From Gluconobacter cerinus (lineage in GTDB: Bacteria > Pseudomonadota > Alphaproteobacteria > Acetobacterales > Acetobacteraceae): a DNA stretch of 64,000 nucleotides. How positions within the stretch are numbered: position 1 is the stretch's first letter; each line of letters begins with the position of its first letter. Of the stretch, positions 8,076 through 17,490 are shown one piece after another. The stretch covers positions 186,001-250,000 of the forward strand of contig NZ_BEWM01000002.1 of NCBI RefSeq assembly GCF_002723935.1, given 5' to 3'. The position numbers were made by a program, and so were the translations under genes. The notes beneath the pieces were generated by a model. That model was not told where the DNA came from. It saw only the letters and a list, made by a program, of their open reading frames with translations, and made no database searches.

Positions 8076-11000
8076 CTAACTCTGGTTCTGCATACTGCCG
8101 GGCATAGCGCGGTGCTGGAAGAGCTTTCCAATGCGGAGCATCATTCGCCGGACCCATTTTCCAATCGCATCCATCCAGAGATAGACGATCGGAGTCGTAT
8201 AAAGCGTGAGCAACTGACTTACGATCATGCCTCCGAGCACAGAGACGCCCAGCGGGGCCCGCATCTCGCTCCCGTAACCATGTCCGATGATAAGCGGTAC
8301 GGCACCGAGGGCCGCAGCGAGAGAGGTCATGAGAATTGGGCGGAAACGCGTAATGGACGCCTTGAAAATGGCATCCTTGGGCGACAATCCATCATGGCGC
8401 TCTGCATGAATGGCAAAGTCGATCACCAGAATAGCGTTCTTTTTCACAATGCCTGTCAGCAGGATGATGCCGATAACAGCAACAACGCTGAAGGGCATTC
8501 CAAAGCACCATAGCCCTATGATGGCGCCAATGCCGGCAGAGGGCAGCGTGGAGAGAATGGTAATGGGATGAATTAGGCTCTCATACAGAATGCCAAGCAC
8601 AATATACATGACGGCAATGGCTGCTGCGAACGCCAGCAGTGCATTGATCATGACTTTGGTTGTATCGCCCGCTGTCCCCGTGAACTCGCCCAGAACACCT
8701 TCTGGAGCATGGGTGTTTTTCAGCGTGTCCTGAATGAGCTGCACGCCCTGAGCATAGGTCACGCCGGGCGCCAGATCGAAGGAAATAGCGGTCGAATAGT
8801 ATCCCGAACGATGGGTGACATCGAGCGGCTGCTGTTTCCAGAGAATTGAAGCCACGTTTTCAAGTGGGATCATCTTTTCTGTCGAAGACGATACAGCGGC
8901 ACCACTGGAACTGTTGCCGGAAATCTGGTTGGCCAGTGAGTTCTGAATAGATGCCGTTGCAAGAGATGCAAATGTGCTTTCAGTCCCGCTAGTGGAGGCC
9001 TTGGCTCTAATCAGGTTGGACGCCACACCACCTGCCGCTGTGCCAGCAGAAGTTGAAATCCAGACCTGATGCAGCATGTTGGGATCAGTTCGATACTGCG
9101 GTCCCAGAACCATGACGACCCGGTGTGTCGTCAGGGGAAGGTGGATCGTGGAGACGATGGTCTGGCCGTAGGAATCATACAGAACATTCTGGATGAGCTG
9201 CGGTGTGATGCCATACCGTGCTTCCGTATCGCGATGGACCGTGACGTAGGCCGCGATGGACTGGCTTTCCGTTGCTGAAGAAAGGTTGACCAACTGCCCG
9301 GATGCACGCAGCGCTCCCAGCATTTTAGGGAGATAGCCTGTCAGGCTGGCAATATCTTCGCTGCGGAGAACATATCGATAAGCACCCGTATTTTTCTGGC
9401 TGCTTCCCCCTTGGCTATTGCCGCCGACATTCCAGAACATCACGTCTGCTCCCGGTTCAACGGGAACAGCCTTGCGAATACGGGCCAGCACTGTCGCTAC
9501 CGGAGCACGCTCGCTTTTCTCTTTCAAATGCAGGTAGAGCTGGCCGGAGTTTTTATCGTTACTGAAAATGGTCGTGGATGTTACGTCCGGGTCCCGCTGC
9601 ACGATTGCACCAACAGCACGCAGCCTGCGGTCAATTTCATCAAAGGACATGGTCGCATCGCCCTGGATGCGACTGCCAATCAGGGAAATATCCTGCTCGG
9701 GGATAAATTCCTTGGGCATGACGATGACTGAACCCACGAGCAGGATAAAGCTCAATGGAAGGGTCAGACCCATAAGGATCGTGTGCCGCAGGCACCAGTG
9801 CATGGAACGGGCGTAAAGACGCACGAGGCCATCCAGCCCCGCTTCAGTAAAGCGCACGATTGCCCCTGTAAGACCCTTACGGGGACCGGTCCCATGATCA
9901 ATCTCAAGCATGCGAGCGCACATCATGGGTGTCAGGGTGAGGGACAGCCACATTGAAATCACGATGGCGGAAATCATCGTCATGCAGAACTCGAACATGA
10001 TCGAGCCCGCAGTTCCCGGCAAAAACAGCAAAGGAATAAACACCGCAACAAGCGAGGCGCTGATGGACAGGACCGTGAAACCGATTTCCGACGAGCCAAC
10101 AATGCTGGCTTCGTAATGATCCATCCCATCTTCAATGTGCCGCGCAATGTTCTCAAGCACCACAATGGCATCATCAACAACGAACCCGACAGCGATCGTC
10201 AGGGACATCAGAGATAGAACGTCCAGAGTAAAGTTGAAGTAGGCCATTGCGGCCAGCGTGCCGGACAGGGCAATCGGCACAGTGACGGCCGGAATGACAG
10301 TGGTCATGACCCTGCGGAAGAAAAGCAGGATGACCAGCACCACCAGAATGACGGAAATGATGAGGGCGTCTCTCGCATCATCAAGGGCCGCCCGAACGGA
10401 GCGGGATGTATCGAGGCCAACAGTTAATTTGACGCTACCCGGCAGACCCTCTCGCAGTTTGTCCAGATTAGCATTGATCCCATCAACGATCGCCACGGTG
10501 TTGGCGTGGGGCTGACCGGAAACGATGAGCGTAATGGCCCGGTGACCATTGATGTAGCTCGTTTGATAAACGTCCTGCACACCATCATAGACGTTTGCGA
10601 CGTCCTTGAGGCGGACGGGATACAGTCCGTTCCGGTAGCCGACAATCAGATCCCTGTATTCGCTCGCTTTGACGGCCTGATCGTTGGTCGACAGCAGCAT
10701 GCGTGTGCCATGACTGTCGATGAAACCCTTTGGAGTGAAGGCATTGGCAGAGGCGAGGGCCGAGCGGATATTTTCAAGCCCGATGCCCCATTTATACAGA
10801 GGTCCCGGATTAAGCTCCACACGAACGGCCGGGTTCGATGAACCAACGACCTCCACGCGACCTACCCCTTTGACCTTGGCCAGATAAGGTTTGACCTGAA
10901 TGTTGGCCACATCATAAAGCTCGGCCTGTGTCAGCTGGTCTGTCGTGACACTGAGCAGGTAAACCGGGAAACCACTGCCATCCAGTTTGAAGGCCTGCGG

Positions 11001-11381
11001 ATCATCGTCGAGCGTGCCGGTGGGAAGATCGCTGCGGGCAGCCCGAAGAGCGGCCTGTACGTCTCGCAGGGCACCGTCGATGTTCCGGGAAGACGAGAAC
11101 TCAATGAAAATCTGCGCCTGACCCTGACTGGTATCAGACTCAATGCTCTTCACATCGGCAATGGAGCCAAGACGCCGCTCCAGCGGGGTCGTAACAGATG
11201 TTGCCATCTGCTGTGGGTCCGCACCCGGCTGTGATGCCACGACCATGATGTTGGTTGTGGTGGCATCAGGCATCGTCGCAACAGGCAGAAGAGGATAGCA
11301 GATGACGCCGGCCATGAAGATGGCAAGAGACATCAGGATTGTTGCGACGGGGCGGTCAATGAAAAAGCGGCAGAAATTCAT
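8076..11381 (-). CDS. RND (HAE1/MdtB-like) multidrug efflux permease
   Basis: A 1101-residue inner-membrane proton-driven exporter. It starts with MNFCRFFIDRPVATILMSLA, has the large periplasmic loops after TM1 and TM7, the TM4 charged pair region GFVVDDAIVVLEN, and the late GIVKKNAILVIDFA. It is about 50 residues longer than AcrB. The extra length is a Ser/Thr/Ala-rich stretch around residues 780-835, before MIPLENVASILW. No membrane-fusion adaptor or outer-membrane channel gene is adjacent, so it must share an adaptor encoded elsewhere or one beyond this view. The substrate is unknown. Confidence 0.92.
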   Translation of the reverse strand: MNFCRFFIDRPVATILMSLAIFMAGVICYPLLPVATMPDATTTNIMVVASQPGADPQQMATSVTTPLERRLGSIADVKSIESDTSQGQAQIFIEFSSSRNIDGALRDVQAALRAARSDLPTGTLDDDPQAFKLDGSGFPVYLLSVTTDQLTQAELYDVANIQVKPYLAKVKGVGRVEVVGSSNPAVRVELNPGPLYKWGIGLENIRSALASANAFTPKGFIDSHGTRMLLSTNDQAVKASEYRDLIVGYRNGLYPVRLKDVANVYDGVQDVYQTSYINGHRAITLIVSGQPHANTVAIVDGINANLDKLREGLPGSVKLTVGLDTSRSVRAALDDARDALIISVILVVLVILLFFRRVMTTVIPAVTVPIALSGTLAAMAYFNFTLDVLSLMSLTIAVGFVVDDAIVVLENIARHIEDGMDHYEASIVGSSEIGFTVLSISASLVAVFIPLLFLPGTAGSIMFEFCMTMISAIVISMWLSLTLTPMMCARMLEIDHGTGPRKGLTGAIVRFTEAGLDGLVRLYARSMHWCLRHTILMGLTLPLSFILLVGSVIVMPKEFIPEQDISLIGSRIQGDATMSFDEIDRRLRAVGAIVQRDPDVTSTTIFSNDKNSGQLYLHLKEKSERAPVATVLARIRKAVPVEPGADVMFWNVGGNSQGGSSQKNTGAYRYVLRSEDIASLTGYLPKMLGALRASGQLVNLSSATESQSIAAYVTVHRDTEARYGITPQLIQNVLYDSYGQTIVSTIHLPLTTHRVVMVLGPQYRTDPNMLHQVWISTSAGTAAGGVASNLIRAKASTSGTESTFASLATASIQNSLANQISGNSSSGAAVSSSTEKMIPLENVASILWKQQPLDVTHRSGYYSTAISFDLAPGVTYAQGVQLIQDTLKNTHAPEGVLGEFTGTAGDTTKVMINALLAFAAAIAVMYIVLGILYESLIHPITILSTLPSAGIGAIIGLWCFGMPFSVVAVIGIILLTGIVKKNAILVIDFAIHAERHDGLSPKDAIFKASITRFRPILMTSLAAALGAVPLIIGHGYGSEMRAPLGVSVLGGMIVSQLLTLYTTPIVYLWMDAIGKWVRRMMLRIGKLFQHRAMPGSMQNQS

Positions 11382-11430
11382 GCCGACAGCTTATCCCCGA
11401 TTATGGTCTTTTGGTCATTACTATTAGGAC

Positions 11431-11448
11431 ACGAAAAGTCATTTTCGT
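11431..11448. promoter_or_regulatory. Perfect inverted repeat upstream of the RND gene
   Basis: ACGAAAA (11431-11437) pairs with TTTTCGT (11442-11448) around GTCA. It sits between the SDR stop and the RND start, so it may terminate the SDR transcript or serve as an operator for the pump. Confidence 0.4.
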
Positions 11449-11461
11449 ACCGTGAGACTGG

Positions 11462-12265
11462 TCAGTAATCGGGCATTCCGCCCGGTTGGGCAGAGGGCTG
11501 CCTGCAATAGTAACGTTCAGCCAGACGCGGCGGCAAAAGGTCTGTCAGACGTGCACCTAACCCAAGCCAGAATGGAAACATGATTCGTCTTTGTCCCCGT
11601 AGCGTTCCACGCAGAATGCGGCGTACTGCCTCTTCTGTGGAGACCAGACCTGGCATGGGAAAACGATTGGCCCGCACCATCGGAGTTTTTACAAACCCGC
11701 AACAAACGCTTGTGAGGGAAATTCCCTGTTTTTCCAGGCTCGGAGCACTGGCAACGACAAACCGATCAATTGCAGCCTTGGAGGCTGAATAAGATGGGGT
11801 CCCCGGGTAAGAGACGAAGCTCGCGACTGAAGACATGACGCAGATACGGCCTCTGTGACCGTTTTTATCCGGCTTTTGCTGACGCATCTGTTCGATAGCT
11901 GGGAAAAGGGTGTTGAGGGCACCCGTCAGATTGGTCTCAAAAATGGCTCTCGCATGTTCTTCCCGCTCCATGACCGAAGGGTGTCCGTGGGAGGGTGGAA
12001 GGCCTCCAGTCAGGCCCGCGCATACAAATACCATTTCCAGTCTGGAGCGAGCGGATTCGCTTATCCACTCAGCCATTTCTGCTCGGTCGCGCACGTCTAT
12101 GCAGCGAGTATGAACGACTGCCCCCAAAGACGAGCATTGCGCTTGAGTCAGGTTCAGGCTGTCCGAATGCAGATCTCCCAAAAACAGGGTCTGGTATGGC
12201 CTGGAAAGGCGGTGTGCCAATCCTTGACCGATTCCAGAACCAGCCCCTGTAATGAGGATCGTCAT
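11462..12265 (-). CDS. SDR family NAD(P)-dependent oxidoreductase
   Basis: A 267-residue short-chain dehydrogenase/reductase with the cofactor motif TGAGSGIG at residues 6-13, a central NAG-equivalent (CAGLTGG), MSSVAS with the catalytic Ser, and YSASKAA (Tyr and Lys of the active site). The substrate cannot be read from sequence. The C-terminal LLPPRLAERYY tail is not typical of primary-metabolism SDRs. Its ATG overlaps the TGA of the upstream lipase-like gene by four bases, which implies translational coupling. Confidence 0.87.
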   Translation of the reverse strand: MTILITGAGSGIGQGLAHRLSRPYQTLFLGDLHSDSLNLTQAQCSSLGAVVHTRCIDVRDRAEMAEWISESARSRLEMVFVCAGLTGGLPPSHGHPSVMEREEHARAIFETNLTGALNTLFPAIEQMRQQKPDKNGHRGRICVMSSVASFVSYPGTPSYSASKAAIDRFVVASAPSLEKQGISLTSVCCGFVKTPMVRANRFPMPGLVSTEEAVRRILRGTLRGQRRIMFPFWLGLGARLTDLLPPRLAERYYCRQPSAQPGGMPDY

Positions 12266-13449
12266 TGTGCAGGGCAGTTGTTCGTAGGCTTCTGCCCTGC
12301 AAGGAGGGTTCGTGCGAAACCATGAGCATCTGTGGTGACCGCAGCAAGAGTGCCACTATGGCTGGCACCGCCATAGGTCGTGTGGCTGACGGAAGTCCCT
12401 GCAGCACATAGTGCATTTACCAAACGATGCTGCTCGGTTGGGGAGGAGTGCAGATCCTGCGCCCCCGTTGCAATCATGACAGGCGTTGAGAGCGACAGGG
12501 ACGGATATTCAGCCCATTTCAGTGCCGGCGCCAATACGGCATCGGCGCCGGACTTGAGTGTCGTAGCAGGTGTCAGGCCTGAACGGTGGGCCATCGGAAA
12601 GAAATCCGAACTGCATGTGCTTCCGGCGTCATGCATCAAAGCCAGAGCCCGGTTTGTGAAGACAGCGTTGGCGTCAAAGGAGGGGTCAGCCTGAGCCAGA
12701 GACGCGCCAAGAGACAGGAGTTCCGGAACGACTGGTGAGAAGTTGTGCGGATTACGAGGGTGCAGAAGATCCTGAACGCCCTGCGCATCCAGATAGGGCG
12801 GGGCAACAGCGATCGTTCCCAGAATATGCAATTGGGGAGCATAGGACGCCGCCATTGCGGAGGCTGCCAGAGCCGCCTGAGCGCCTTGCGAATGGCCACT
12901 GAGAAGTACTGTCGTGGAGATCGAAGGAAGGCGTTCGTGAGCGGCTCGAACGGAATCCAGGACGCTCATCCCTTCTGAACGGGCATTGAGAAGCAATGCC
13001 TCGCCGGGCTCCCCAAGACCCGGATAGTCTGTGGCGACAATCGCAAAGCCCTGTCGCAGCCAGGGACCATAAAAGCGTTCCTGAACAGTCCCGAGGCCCA
13101 TGACAGAAGGCGCACATGTCAGATGCAGGCCACTTTCTCCATGAGCCCAGGCCAAGACAGGCCACCCACCAGCGGGCGGCTTGCCCGCGGGAACCAGAAC
13201 TTCCGCTGACACCCGAACAAGCTGCTTCGGATTACGGGCATCTGCGCTGCGATAAGTGAGACGCCACGCCTGGCCTGGAACATGGGAAATCATGTGATCA
13301 AGACGCATCGCCTGACCCGCTGCCACCGGGACGCTGACGGAATAGGAGTCTCCGTCATCCTGCGATGCACAACCGGACAGGGCGGCACCAAGAGAGGTAA
13401 GGCTGAGAAGTGTAGCGCCCATCGTTCGGCGGAAGCGAATGAATGTCAT
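12262..13449 (-). CDS. Secreted lipase-like alpha/beta hydrolase lipoprotein
   Basis: A 395-residue protein with a lipoprotein signal ending in the lipobox LSGC (Cys at about residue 27), so it is likely anchored in the periplasm or outer membrane. LLSGHSQGAQAAL holds the nucleophile, and the C-terminal MIATGAQDLHSSP and GGASHSGTL regions should supply the Asp and His. The layout resembles secretory lipases (LIP family). It is coupled to the SDR gene, so the pair may process an ester and its alcohol or acyl product (inference). Confidence 0.8.
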   Translation of the reverse strand: MTFIRFRRTMGATLLSLTSLGAALSGCASQDDGDSYSVSVPVAAGQAMRLDHMISHVPGQAWRLTYRSADARNPKQLVRVSAEVLVPAGKPPAGGWPVLAWAHGESGLHLTCAPSVMGLGTVQERFYGPWLRQGFAIVATDYPGLGEPGEALLLNARSEGMSVLDSVRAAHERLPSISTTVLLSGHSQGAQAALAASAMAASYAPQLHILGTIAVAPPYLDAQGVQDLLHPRNPHNFSPVVPELLSLGASLAQADPSFDANAVFTNRALALMHDAGSTCSSDFFPMAHRSGLTPATTLKSGADAVLAPALKWAEYPSLSLSTPVMIATGAQDLHSSPTEQHRLVNALCAAGTSVSHTTYGGASHSGTLAAVTTDAHGFARTLLAGQKPTNNCPAQ

Positions 13450-13489
13450 GGTAACTCATGGTCTCCTGAGGAGGAAAACGCATCATAGC

Positions 13490-13545
13490 AGCGCCGGTTG
13501 TCTCCGGGGAGCCATCCTGACTTGGAGGTGAGGCCATCCGGCGCT
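13490..13545. promoter_or_regulatory. Widely spaced inverted repeat in a divergent promoter region
   Basis: AGCGCCGG (13490-13497) and CCGGCGCT (13538-13545) are exact inverse copies 40 bases apart, between the divergent lipase-like gene and the DUF3297 gene. They could be a leader stem or paired half-sites. Confidence 0.35.
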
Positions 13546-13581
13546 ACAGAAGATGCCACAGAAGACAGAAAGGAACCGATT

Positions 13582-13833
13582 ATGAGCGATACCCCTCCCG
13601 ACCGCCTGTGCGCCAGCCCGGACAGCCCATACTACAATGAAGACGTGCTGAACCGCGGCGTTGGTGTTCGCCTCAAGGGCGAAGAGAAGACCAATGTTGA
13701 GGAATACTGCATCAGCGAAGGCTGGGCACGTCTGTCTGTTGGCAAGGCCGTGGACCGCAAAGGCCGTCCGATGACGCTGAAGGTCACGGGGACGGTTGAA
13801 GCCTGGTTCAAGGACGACGAAAAGGACGCATGA
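13582..13833 (+). CDS. DUF3297 family protein
   Basis: An 83-residue acidic cytoplasmic protein recognised as DUF3297 by SDTPPDRLCASPDSPYYNE and GVGVRLKGEEKTNVEEYCI, followed by GRPMTLKVTGTVEAWF. The function of the family is unknown. ATG at 13582 has AAAGGA upstream, and an in-frame extension to 13498 lacks family similarity. Its stop overlaps the start of the nucleoside hydrolase (ATGATGA), so the two are translated together. Confidence 0.88.
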   Translation: MSDTPPDRLCASPDSPYYNEDVLNRGVGVRLKGEEKTNVEEYCISEGWARLSVGKAVDRKGRPMTLKVTGTVEAWFKDDEKDA

Positions 13834-14783
13834 TGACGCAGGTCAGCCCCCGCCGGATTATTATCGACACGGATCCCGGTCAGGACGATGCCGTGGCAAT
13901 CCTGCTGGCGCTGGCCTCGCCAGAACTGCAGGTCGAAGCGATCATGACCGTTGCTGGCAACGTGTCGCTCGCTCAGACCACGAAAAACGCATGCGCCCTG
14001 CTCGAACTGGCAGGGCGTGAGGATGTACCGGTTTTTGCCGGTGCCGCACGGCCTCTTCATAAGGCGCCGATCAGTGCGGAATACGTGCATGGTGAAACCG
14101 GAATGGGGGGCGCTAACCTGCCAACCCCTCGTCTCCGTGAGCAGCCGATGGACGCCGCTACCCATCTGATCGATGTGCTGCGGAAGGAGCCGAAAGGCGC
14201 CATTACGCTGGTTTGCCTGGGTCCTCTGACCAATCTGGCGCACGCCTTGACGCACGCCCCGGATATTGCGCCCAAAATTTCCCGGATTGTCGCAATGGGT
14301 GGCGCGCAGCGCGAAGGTGGAAACATCACGCCGACTGCGGAATTCAACTTCTTCGTTGATCCCCACGCTGCGAAAATCGTGATGGGTGCAGGTATTCCTG
14401 TCACGCTGCTCCCCCTCGATGTGACCCATCGCGCCATTGCGACTCCTGCGCGGCTGGCACCTATTGCTGCGCTTGGAACACCTGTGGGCGATATGGTTGT
14501 CCGGATGCTGGGTGCTGAAGACCGCTTTGAGAAGCTAAAATATGGATGGGAAGGCGGTGCACTCCATGACCCGCTGACGATTGGCTGGCTGCTGCGCCCA
14601 GACCTGTTCTCCGGACGGGAGTGTAACGTCGAGATCGAGATTGAAGCACCGCTTTGTCTGGGACAGAGCGTTGTCGATCTTTGGAAGGTAACCGATCGCC
14701 TCCCTAATGCGTTATGGATTGATCACATTGATTCAGACGCGTTCTACACTCTTCTTACCGAAAGACTGGCCCGTCTGGTTTAG
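13830..14783 (+). CDS. Inosine-uridine-type nucleoside hydrolase
   Basis: A 317-residue enzyme that splits ribonucleosides into base and ribose for salvage. The N-terminal IIIDTDPGQDDAVAILLA is the Ca2+-binding DxDPGxDD signature. MGGAQREGGNITPTAEFNFF and the late Asp in GGALHDPLTIGWL complete the metal/ribose site. It is cytoplasmic (no signal peptide). It overlaps the DUF3297 gene and is 39 bp from the flavoprotein gene. Confidence 0.92.
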   Translation: MMTQVSPRRIIIDTDPGQDDAVAILLALASPELQVEAIMTVAGNVSLAQTTKNACALLELAGREDVPVFAGAARPLHKAPISAEYVHGETGMGGANLPTPRLREQPMDAATHLIDVLRKEPKGAITLVCLGPLTNLAHALTHAPDIAPKISRIVAMGGAQREGGNITPTAEFNFFVDPHAAKIVMGAGIPVTLLPLDVTHRAIATPARLAPIAALGTPVGDMVVRMLGAEDRFEKLKYGWEGGALHDPLTIGWLLRPDLFSGRECNVEIEIEAPLCLGQSVVDLWKVTDRLPNALWIDHIDSDAFYTLLTERLARLV

Positions 14784-14822
14784 GGTCTTCTTTTGTCAGC
14801 CCATGACTCTGGAGCATCGAAC

Positions 14823-16058
14823 ATGACAGATTCCAACCCGCAGGATCGCTTCTCCGTCGTCATCGTTGGTGGGGGTGCTGCAGGCATCACCATTGCAGCG
14901 CAGCTTCGACATCAGCGACCCAACCTGTCGATTGCCATCATCGAACCATCTACGACGCATGCCTATCAGCCGGGCTGGACGCTGGTTGGAGCCGGCGTGA
15001 TGACGCTGGCGGAAACGCTCCGTCAGGAAGGTGGCCTGATTCCGAAAGACGTGACCTGGCTGCGAGACAGTGTGGTGTCTTTCGATCCTGACGCGAACAC
15101 GGTGACGCTCGAAAGTGGTCGTGTGGTGGAATATCGTCGGCTGGTTGTATGCCCTGGGCTTCAGTTGGACTGGGATAAAATCGAGGGACTACCCGAGACG
15201 CTGGGCCGTAATGGTGTGACGTCCAACTATTCCCGTGAAACGGCTGCCTACACGTGGGAATGCATTCGTCATCTTGATGGTGGAAAGGCGCTCTTTACAC
15301 AGCCTCCTATGCCCATCAAGTGTGCTGGCGCACCGCAGAAGATTGTCTATCTGGCGAGCGATCACTGGCGCAAGGAAGGGTCGCTTCACCGCACGGAAGT
15401 CGATTTTTGCATGGCGGGCGACGCGCTGTTTGGCGTGGCATACTATGTGCCTTCCCTCCAGAAGCAGATCGATTTTTATGGGGTCAATCTTCATAAAAAG
15501 GAGAACCTCATCAAGGTCGATGGGGAGAAACGTGAAGCGACCTTCCAGATTGTTGGCACAGACGAAACTGTTGTTCGGTCGTTCGACATGCTGCACGTTG
15601 TTCCGCCACAGTCCGCTCCGGATTTCGTCAAGAAAAGCCCCCTTGCCAATGCCGGTGGCTGGCTGGATGTGGACCCTACAAGCCTGCGTCATGTGAAGTA
15701 CGATACCGTTTTCGGCGCTGGAGATGTTCTGGGCACCAGTAATGCCAAGACAGCTGCGGCCGCGCGCGAGCAGGCTCCCGTTGTGGTCTCGAACCTGCTG
15801 GCCTCTCTCGACGGTCGCCCTCAAACGGGGGCGTATGATGGATATGGTGCCTGCCCACTGACAGTGTCTTACGGCAAAGTCGTGCTGGCAGAGTTCCTGT
15901 ATGGCGGGAAGGTTGCTCCGAGTTTCCCGTATGATCAGCGGAAACCCAGCCGCTTCGCTTGGCTCCTGAAAACCGAAGTTTTCCCTCGGCTGTACTGGCA
16001 TGGAATGCTCAAGGGGCACGACGTCAAGGTCAAGCACAAGGTCAAAGAAAGCGCCTGA
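14823..16058 (+). CDS. sqr: Type II sulfide:quinone oxidoreductase
   Basis: A 411-residue FAD protein that should oxidise sulfide and pass electrons to ubiquinone at the membrane. VVIVGGGAAGITIAAQL binds the FAD ADP moiety, and GAGDVLGTSNAKTAAA is the second flavin motif. The two cysteines used by the type II (mitochondrial SQOR-like) enzymes appear as IKCAGAPQK (Cys167) and YGACPL (Cys344). The start at 14823 has CTGGAG nine bases upstream and places the FAD motif near residue 12. A strong terminator follows. Confidence 0.85.
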   Translation: MTDSNPQDRFSVVIVGGGAAGITIAAQLRHQRPNLSIAIIEPSTTHAYQPGWTLVGAGVMTLAETLRQEGGLIPKDVTWLRDSVVSFDPDANTVTLESGRVVEYRRLVVCPGLQLDWDKIEGLPETLGRNGVTSNYSRETAAYTWECIRHLDGGKALFTQPPMPIKCAGAPQKIVYLASDHWRKEGSLHRTEVDFCMAGDALFGVAYYVPSLQKQIDFYGVNLHKKENLIKVDGEKREATFQIVGTDETVVRSFDMLHVVPPQSAPDFVKKSPLANAGGWLDVDPTSLRHVKYDTVFGAGDVLGTSNAKTAAAAREQAPVVVSNLLASLDGRPQTGAYDGYGACPLTVSYGKVVLAEFLYGGKVAPSFPYDQRKPSRFAWLLKTEVFPRLYWHGMLKGHDVKVKHKVKESA

Positions 16059-16080
16059 TCATAGGTATTCCACGAGAAGA

Positions 16081-16107
16081 AGCTGGGGGAAACCCCGGCT
16101 TTTTTTA
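16081..16107 (+). terminator. Rho-independent terminator after sqr
   Basis: AGCTGGGG pairs with CCCCGGCT around a GAAA tetraloop at 16081-16100, followed directly by a seven-T run. Confidence 0.88.
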
Positions 16108-16114
16108 TGATTTT

Positions 16115-17344
16115 TCAGGGTGTGTTCAGAACCGGCAGAAATGTCTTGAGTGTGCCGTCATTGGGTTGTGCGGGAATATCCAGCAAATGCGTCATCAAAG
16201 AGTAGACATCGACATTGTCAAAGGGCGGTAGCACCTTACCGGCTTTGAAGTCGGGGCCATTCGCAACGAAAACGGCGCTCATTTGCGGTGCTGCGGGATC
16301 ATAGCCGTGAGCGCCCTTATACGGGTTCTGAGATTTGTCTGGAGTAGTGGCCTGAATCATCCAGCCGACATCAGCAAGACAGATATAGGCAGGGACACGG
16401 GGATTCTTTCCATAGTGAAATCGTTCCGGAATTTCAGCTTTGCGCCAGCATGTCATATGCGAGTGCGACTGAAGGAGCGCTTTCTCCAGAACTGCCGTTT
16501 TTCCCGGCACAGCATTTACCCCGGCGTAAGCGCCTCCCGTGATCCAATGATATGAGGAGGCTGGCGCGATCTGATCCATGGGAATGATATGATTTTCCCC
16601 AACGGACGCCATACCGTGATCTGCGACGACTATAATATCAGCGGGGATATGACGTTTTTTCAGCCCCTCGATCAGTTGCCCGATGCCATCGTCAACATCT
16701 TCCAGGGCAGCCTTAACTTCAACCGAGTCAGGCCCAAAATGGTGGCCCTGTGTGTCAACGATATTGAAATAGAGTGTACTGAAGTCAGGGCGCTTTGCAG
16801 GTTGCGCGTCATACCAGGATAGCAGTGTGTGCACGCGTTCGCTGTCAGACATCTGCGAACGGAAAGGCAGCCATTCGTCTGGCCGCATATTATGAATAAT
16901 AGCTTCTGATCCAGGCCAGAACAGCGTGCCAACATTCAGTCCATGCTGTTTCGCGGTGACCCAGATTGGCTCAGCTTCATTCCACCAATAGGAGTCCTTG
17001 CTCTGCATGGTGAATTTTATTCCGGGATGGTCCGGATCATACATTGTATTCCCGACAATCCCATGGTGGTCGGGTCTGAGGCCAGTCACCAACGTGTAGT
17101 GGTTAGGGAATGTAATGGATGGAAAAGAAGGCCGCATACCCTCAGCAGAAACGCCATTCCGAGCCAGCTCTAATAGGTGAGGTGTCAGCCCTCTGGAAAG
17201 ATATTCTGTTCGAAAACCATCCAGAGAAATCAGAATGACAGTTGGCTTCCCGATCCATGGCGTCGGCTGAAGTGGCGTTGAAGCACAACCGCTGATAAGG
17301 GTCAGAAGGGTCGCGCTAAACGCCTTGGCAAGAAGCTTTTTCAT
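16115..17344 (-). CDS. Nucleotide pyrophosphatase/phosphodiesterase-like lipoprotein
   Basis: A 409-residue alkaline-phosphatase-superfamily enzyme of the NPP type, probably hydrolysing phosphodiester or pyrophosphate bonds outside the inner membrane. The signal peptide ends in the lipobox ISGC. ILISLDGFRTEYL gives the first metal Asp, PSFPSITFPNHYTLVTGL carries the nucleophile Thr, and VADHGMA and GAHGYDPAAP supply later metal ligands. It is monocistronic between two terminators. Confidence 0.88.
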   Translation of the reverse strand: MKKLLAKAFSATLLTLISGCASTPLQPTPWIGKPTVILISLDGFRTEYLSRGLTPHLLELARNGVSAEGMRPSFPSITFPNHYTLVTGLRPDHHGIVGNTMYDPDHPGIKFTMQSKDSYWWNEAEPIWVTAKQHGLNVGTLFWPGSEAIIHNMRPDEWLPFRSQMSDSERVHTLLSWYDAQPAKRPDFSTLYFNIVDTQGHHFGPDSVEVKAALEDVDDGIGQLIEGLKKRHIPADIIVVADHGMASVGENHIIPMDQIAPASSYHWITGGAYAGVNAVPGKTAVLEKALLQSHSHMTCWRKAEIPERFHYGKNPRVPAYICLADVGWMIQATTPDKSQNPYKGAHGYDPAAPQMSAVFVANGPDFKAGKVLPPFDNVDVYSLMTHLLDIPAQPNDGTLKTFLPVLNTP

Positions 17345-17439
17345 GCTTCCAGTTAAGCGGAATTTTCAGAACGAAAACAGAGCATCTCTCCCACGCGAGT
17401 GCGAAGTTTTCGTGACGTCTCCGGTGCTGAGCACAAAAA

Positions 17440-17464
17440 AAAGAGGGGCCAGAAGCCCCTCTTT
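17440..17464. terminator. Bidirectional terminator
   Basis: AAAGAGGGGC (17440-17449) pairs with GCCCCTCTTT (17455-17464) around a 5-nt loop, with an A-run on the left that acts as the U-tract for the minus-strand TonB receptor transcript. Confidence 0.88.
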
Positions 17465-17490
17465 CTCGTGTCATATCTAAATCGAAAAGA

